A DNA stretch of 23,819 nucleotides from a virus: positions 1 through 23,819 of the IMG/VR virus record IMGVR_UViG_3300025086_000242; one strand, written 5' to 3'. A model generated the notes under the pieces. The model saw nothing but the letters and a program-made list of their open reading frames with translations, did not search any database and had not been told where the DNA came from. Positions 21,504 to 23,819 of this stretch are shown here, one piece after another. A program made the position numbers and the translations under genes. The first letter of the stretch is position 1. Every line of letters starts with the position of its first letter.

Positions 21504-22700
21504 TTATGAAGCACTGTTAACATCTTCTTCAGTGAATAATTCGTCTTTTTCAGTGTTAAATAGGTTTTCATCAGTGTTAGCTGGTATAAACTTCTGAACT
21601 AGCTGTTTTATAAACGTTCTTTCAGAATCTAAGCCTCCAGCTTCATCGTATAAGGGATATACTGTAACCTCAGCAGCTTCTTCGAGTGAAAAGCCATCGT
21701 GAGCAAGAGAGGCGAACTCTATTGAGGTTCTTGTAGAGACTGATGTTGAAATCCTTGGTACTTCTGTTTTCATTTCATCTCTGGTAGCAGAAACTATTGC
21801 TGAAATATTTTTCATTAGTGTAACATCTGCTTCTGGGTATAGCATACAAAGTAATGCTTCCTCTTTTTCTTGTGAGAGAAGTCCCATTTCAATAATAGTG
21901 AATCTATCTAGTAATGCTCTGTCCATTACTCTTGTAGATGTATATTCATTACCTATATTAGCAGTAGCTATAAATGTAACTCCCTTGGCAACCTTTATGG
22001 TTGGTGAGTTATCTGCTTCATCCAGTCTTAAGTATCTTTGGCCTGGGTCTAATACTGTCATTAGGATATTCCAAGCTTCAGGGTGAGCTCTTGATAGTTC
22101 GTCTAATAGAATGATTGAATCCTCTGTTTGGATTGCTTTAACGAAAGAGCTCTCTGAGAAGAAAGTCCCTGAATCTTTAGAGAAGTGAGTATTACCAACT
22201 AATGTAGATCTTGGATCTTGAGTAGCTCCTAGATTGAAATAGAACTCTGGTCTATCTAGTGCATTAGCGACAGCCTTAGCAGCCATTGTTTTACCTGAAC
22301 CAGCTGGTCCGGTCATCATAATGTTTTTACCTCTAATAACAGAACGTACGAGATACTTCCATTGTAGATCTGGTAGCATTAGCATTTCAGGTCTTAGTTT
22401 AACAGAGTCATTGTGTATGAATGACATCATCTCTGCATGTTCCTTGTTAACAGGAGGAGTGTATTGGTCCCAATATTTCTCTAGTCCTGATGGAACATTA
22501 GTAACGTTAGTCTTAGCAGATGAGGTACCAAAGCTTAGCATCTCACCATCTATAGTAAGAGCAATGTTGGTTCCTTTCCTCATAGCAGCTTTAGCTTTTT
22601 TCAAAGCTTCTGGACTAGCAGGTAATGTAAAGGTATTTTTACCTGATTCCAGTTTGATTTCTGTTTTAGTAACAGTTGAAATTTTTAGAATGTACTTCAT
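21504..22700 (-). CDS. MoxR/CobS-like AAA+ ATPase
   Basis: In this 398-residue protein, Walker A is GPAGSGKT (131-138), Walker B IILLDE (196-201), sensor 1 TANIGN (246-251) and the arginine-finger region RALLDRF (261-267). The insertion before sensor 1 and the LVGN loop are typical of the MoxR/CbbQ/CobS clade. Family knowledge: these ATPases remodel a metal-containing or VWA-domain partner. Marine T4-like phages often carry CobS-type members whose role is unsettled. Residues 1-65 form an extra small N-terminal domain. No VWA/CobT-type partner is seen in this window. The gene directly follows promoter copy F; the leader is A/T-rich without a Shine-Dalgarno sequence and ends ACTACATG. Confidence 0.88.
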   Translation of the reverse strand: MKYILKISTVTKTEIKLESGKNTFTLPASPEALKKAKAAMRKGTNIALTIDGEMLSFGTSSAKTNVTNVPSGLEKYWDQYTPPVNKEHAEMMSFIHNDSVKLRPEMLMLPDLQWKYLVRSVIRGKNIMMTGPAGSGKTMAAKAVANALDRPEFYFNLGATQDPRSTLVGNTHFSKDSGTFFSESSFVKAIQTEDSIILLDELSRAHPEAWNILMTVLDPGQRYLRLDEADNSPTIKVAKGVTFIATANIGNEYTSTRVMDRALLDRFTIIEMGLLSQEKEEALLCMLYPEADVTLMKNISAIVSATRDEMKTEVPRISTSVSTRTSIEFASLAHDGFSLEEAAEVTVYPLYDEAGGLDSERTFIKQLVQKFIPANTDENLFNTEKDELFTEEDVNSAS

Positions 22701-22731
22701 GTAGTGTAGTGTTAGTTATTAATTATATATA

Positions 22732-22762
22732 AATATAAGACATTTTTGCGACTTATCCAAAT
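22732..22762 (-). promoter_or_regulatory. Early-type promoter copy F
   Basis: ATTTGGATAAGTCG, 10 nt, TTATATT, then TATATATAATTA on the minus strand. It stands 32 nt before the AAA+ ATPase start. Two GTTATTAACA elements lie just upstream (22776 and 22797). Confidence 0.85.
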
Positions 22763-22800
22763 TATTTAGCGGTTAGTTATTAACAATATCAGTAAAGTTA

Positions 22801-22977
22801 TTAACATTTTCTAGTGCACATTAAGAATCCTGAGCCTGTTGTAATCATAAGTACAAAGAAAGCCATTTCATTTAATGGATCAGCAAAGGGAACATAGTTA
22901 AGTATCTCTCCTGTACCTGTTATATAAGCTAGGTAATAAGAGACAATAGCACCGAGATAAAATTTAAGATTGTTCAT
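22801..22977 (-). CDS. Small 58-residue membrane protein
   Basis: The frame from the ATG at 22977 encodes two hydrophobic stretches (FYLGAIVSYYLAYITGTG and MAFFVLMITTGSGFLM) with a short polar link and a basic Cys-containing end (TRKC). The stop is tandem TAATAA inside GTTATTAACA, the same end as the ligase and the 136-residue gene. It directly follows promoter copy G, 30 nt from the -10-like box. No Shine-Dalgarno sequence, as for its neighbours. Function unknown. Confidence 0.6.
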   Translation of the reverse strand: MNNLKFYLGAIVSYYLAYITGTGEILNYVPFADPLNEMAFFVLMITTGSGFLMCTRKC

Positions 22978-23006
22978 AGATCTTGAGTTTGAATTTGTTA
23001 TATATA

Positions 23007-23037
23007 AATATAAGAAAAAAAATTGACATATCCAAAT
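23007..23037 (-). promoter_or_regulatory. Early-type promoter copy G
   Basis: ATTTGGATATGTCA, 10 nt, TTATATT, then TATATATAACAA on the minus strand. The box GGTGACAATTTG begins exactly 6 nt beyond the promoter box, as in copy E. It drives the 58-residue membrane protein. Confidence 0.83.
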
Positions 23038-23046
23038 TTTTTAGGT

Positions 23047-23078
23047 GACAATTTGGCAAAATAAAGAGACAATTTGTC
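23047..23078. promoter_or_regulatory. Two operator-like GACAATTTGTC sites upstream of promoter G
   Basis: An imperfect copy (GACAATTTGGC) at 23047-23057 and a perfect one at 23068-23078 lie 21 bp apart, two helical turns, next to promoter G. The arrangement repeats that at promoter E. Confidence 0.5.
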
Positions 23079-23309
23079 ATGCGGTTTTAAGCCCGTTTAA
23101 GCCTGTGCTATTGCAGTAATAGGGTAGGTGAGACGTACCTAAGGGCCCAGTGTAAAAGTTCATTAGCCGGCAAAAAAAGTACATCCTCGGGACACACGGG
23201 CCAGCATTATTTTATTATTTAGCAAATTATTTTAGCTATTTGAATATTCATATATAGGTATACTGTTATATAGTGTGGATGTATTCATGCAGCCTGTGTG
23301 TATTACTAA
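23079..23309 (-). other. Non-coding region with GC-rich structured segment
   Basis: About 230 nt without a convincing gene. The part at 23080-23210 is much richer in GC than its surroundings. On the minus strand it has small hairpins TAGGT/ACCTA and CTATT/AATAG, a near-direct repeat GGCTTAAA/GGGCTTAAA, and a seven-T run after GGATGTAC. The part nearer the HTH gene (23210-23309) is AT-rich and plain. A structured small RNA or a replication/packaging site is possible. Its GC content could also mark recent acquisition. Confidence 0.4.
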
Positions 23310-23504
23310 TTACCCGTTATTCGGTGCGATAAAGTCCTTGCGTAGATACTCATAAATACGTGATTTGCTTAAATTCAGCATTGTGGCAATACCTGATACG
23401 GATATGCCATTAGCACGTAATTCATTTGCCATTCTAGCTTTGTGTATAGTGTTTTGTTTCTTTATAGACGTGTATGTATTGTCTGTTGATTTCCAGTTTA
23501 CCAT
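23310..23504 (-). CDS. Small helix-turn-helix DNA-binding protein
   Basis: The C-terminal part reads RANGISVSGIATMLNLSKSR followed by IYEYLR. This is the resolvase/Hin-type helix-turn-helix pattern: A-x-x-L-x-x-x-G-x-S-x-x-x-I-A-x-x-L-x-x-S. I chose the start at 23504 (MVNW), which overlaps the stop of the SET gene by 7 nt and gives 64 residues; a start at 23558 would give 82 but lie deep inside the SET gene. No catalytic recombinase domain is present, so this is a stand-alone regulator. It is a candidate reader of the palindromes near promoters E and G; that link is a guess. Confidence 0.7.
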   Translation of the reverse strand: MVNWKSTDNTYTSIKKQNTIHKARMANELRANGISVSGIATMLNLSKSRIYEYLRKDFIAPNNG

Positions 23505-23812
23505 GTTGGTTTCTCTAAGTTTGTTATATTTAATATTCTGTATGCATTGTAATTGCATGTAATTTCTTGTCCAGGTTGTATATCGTGTATCGCTGTAAAA
23601 TGTATTTCATTTCTTTTAATAATAGGCTTTGCAGTTGGTTGTATGGAATGATTATGATATGTTCCTAATGTATGCGAGTTACCGATTATATAACCTTGCG
23701 GAGTCTTGCCTATTATATCATATGCTTTACCTATTATGGATCCTTTAGCAATTGCTTCTGTTGCTATTATTCCTTTTCCTTCAATGCTTGAATTTCCTAT
23801 GTTAAATTTCAT
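23498..23812 (-). CDS. Compact SET-domain protein (putative lysine methyltransferase)
   Basis: This 104-residue protein contains the SET motifs in order. GKGIIATEAIAKGSIIG (12-28) is the S-adenosylmethionine-side G-x-G and strand. YHNHSIQP (52-59) matches the N-H-S-x-x-P core. IHFTAIHDIQPGQEITCNY (70-88) matches the closing A-x-x-x-I-x-x-G-x-E-x-T-x-x-Y with the catalytic-type Tyr at 88. The Asn that often follows N-H-S-x-x-P is Thr here (T60). Pre- and post-SET Cys clusters are absent, as in the small viral SET of chlorella virus (about 119 residues). It would methylate lysine on a protein substrate, which is unknown. The HTH gene follows with a 7-nt overlap. The ATG is 8 nt from the window edge, so upstream control cannot be judged. 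Confidence 0.78.
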   Translation of the reverse strand: MKFNIGNSSIEGKGIIATEAIAKGSIIGKAYDIIGKTPQGYIIGNSHTLGTYHNHSIQPTAKPIIKRNEIHFTAIHDIQPGQEITCNYNAYRILNITNLEKPTW

Positions 23813-23819
23813 GGTTGCA

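Noticed and set aside
22321-22704. A 127-codon plus-strand open frame
   Set aside because: It is antisense to the Walker A region and N-terminal part of the AAA+ ATPase, whose motifs prove the minus-strand frame.
17648-22806. A CRISPR array from the repeated intergenic motifs
   Set aside because: The copies are 20 bp to more than 1 kb apart, with genes between them, and have promoter architecture; there is no regular spacer length and no cas gene.
7317-23014. TATAAATA matches on the plus strand as T4-type late promoters
   Set aside because: They face rightward, where there are no genes. Most are the complement of the conserved -10 part (TTATATTTATA) of leftward early promoters.
23090-23180. 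A 28-codon minus-strand frame in the GC-rich non-coding segment
   Set aside because: It is short, has no ribosome site or promoter, and overlaps hairpins; it was not convincing as a gene.

Overview
The window is a dense, AT-rich stretch of a tailed-phage genome. Every gene I can support is on the minus strand, so transcription runs from right to left. A T4-type myovirus is indicated by the run gp25-like, gp6-like and probable gp7/gpI-like baseplate wedge proteins, an OB-fold/beta-helix spike protein, and a gp55-like late sigma factor.

Layout by coordinate. 1-9243 is a tightly packed late virion operon (baseplate wedge, spike and accessory structural proteins), closed off upstream by a terminator at about 9280-9305. 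9323-10030 holds a small membrane protein and a secreted beta-barrel-like outer-membrane protein. 10134-12694 holds the late sigma factor, an HD-domain hydrolase, a membrane-anchored lytic-transglycosylase-like lysin and small proteins. 12767-16131 is a set of small, mostly unknown proteins interrupted by a tmRNA gene at about 14970-15196. 16337-23812 is an early/metabolic region: a Myb/SANT-like protein, a 5'(3')-deoxyribonucleotidase-like HAD protein, an ATP-dependent DNA ligase, tRNA-Arg(UCU), zinc-ribbon and unknown small proteins, a MoxR/CobS-like AAA+ ATPase, a small HTH protein and a compact SET-domain protein.

The most striking item is the tmRNA. Its T-arm and 3' acceptor strand lie upstream of its 5' acceptor strand, with a 20-nt intervening segment between them, which is the order of a circularly permuted (two-piece) tmRNA. 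The acceptor stem is a perfect 7-bp match with a G.U at the third pair, and a tag frame ending in ...AMAA sits with its stop codon in a hairpin loop.

The second notable item is a family of seven near-identical promoters (ATTTGGATAWGTCR, exactly 10 nt, TTATATT). Each stands ahead of a minus-strand gene or operon, and pairs of them share an upstream box at the same spacing. In the right-hand region most genes lack a Shine-Dalgarno sequence, whereas most genes left of about 16 kb have one.

Host. The promoter geometry (TTTG-N20-TATATT), the A/T-rich leaders without SD and a signal peptide ending ANA|Q resemble Bacteroidetes. Permuted tmRNA is, however, known from alpha- and some betaproteobacteria and cyanobacteria. 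I therefore favour a marine-type T4-like phage of uncertain host, either Bacteroidetes or an alphaproteobacterium such as SAR11.
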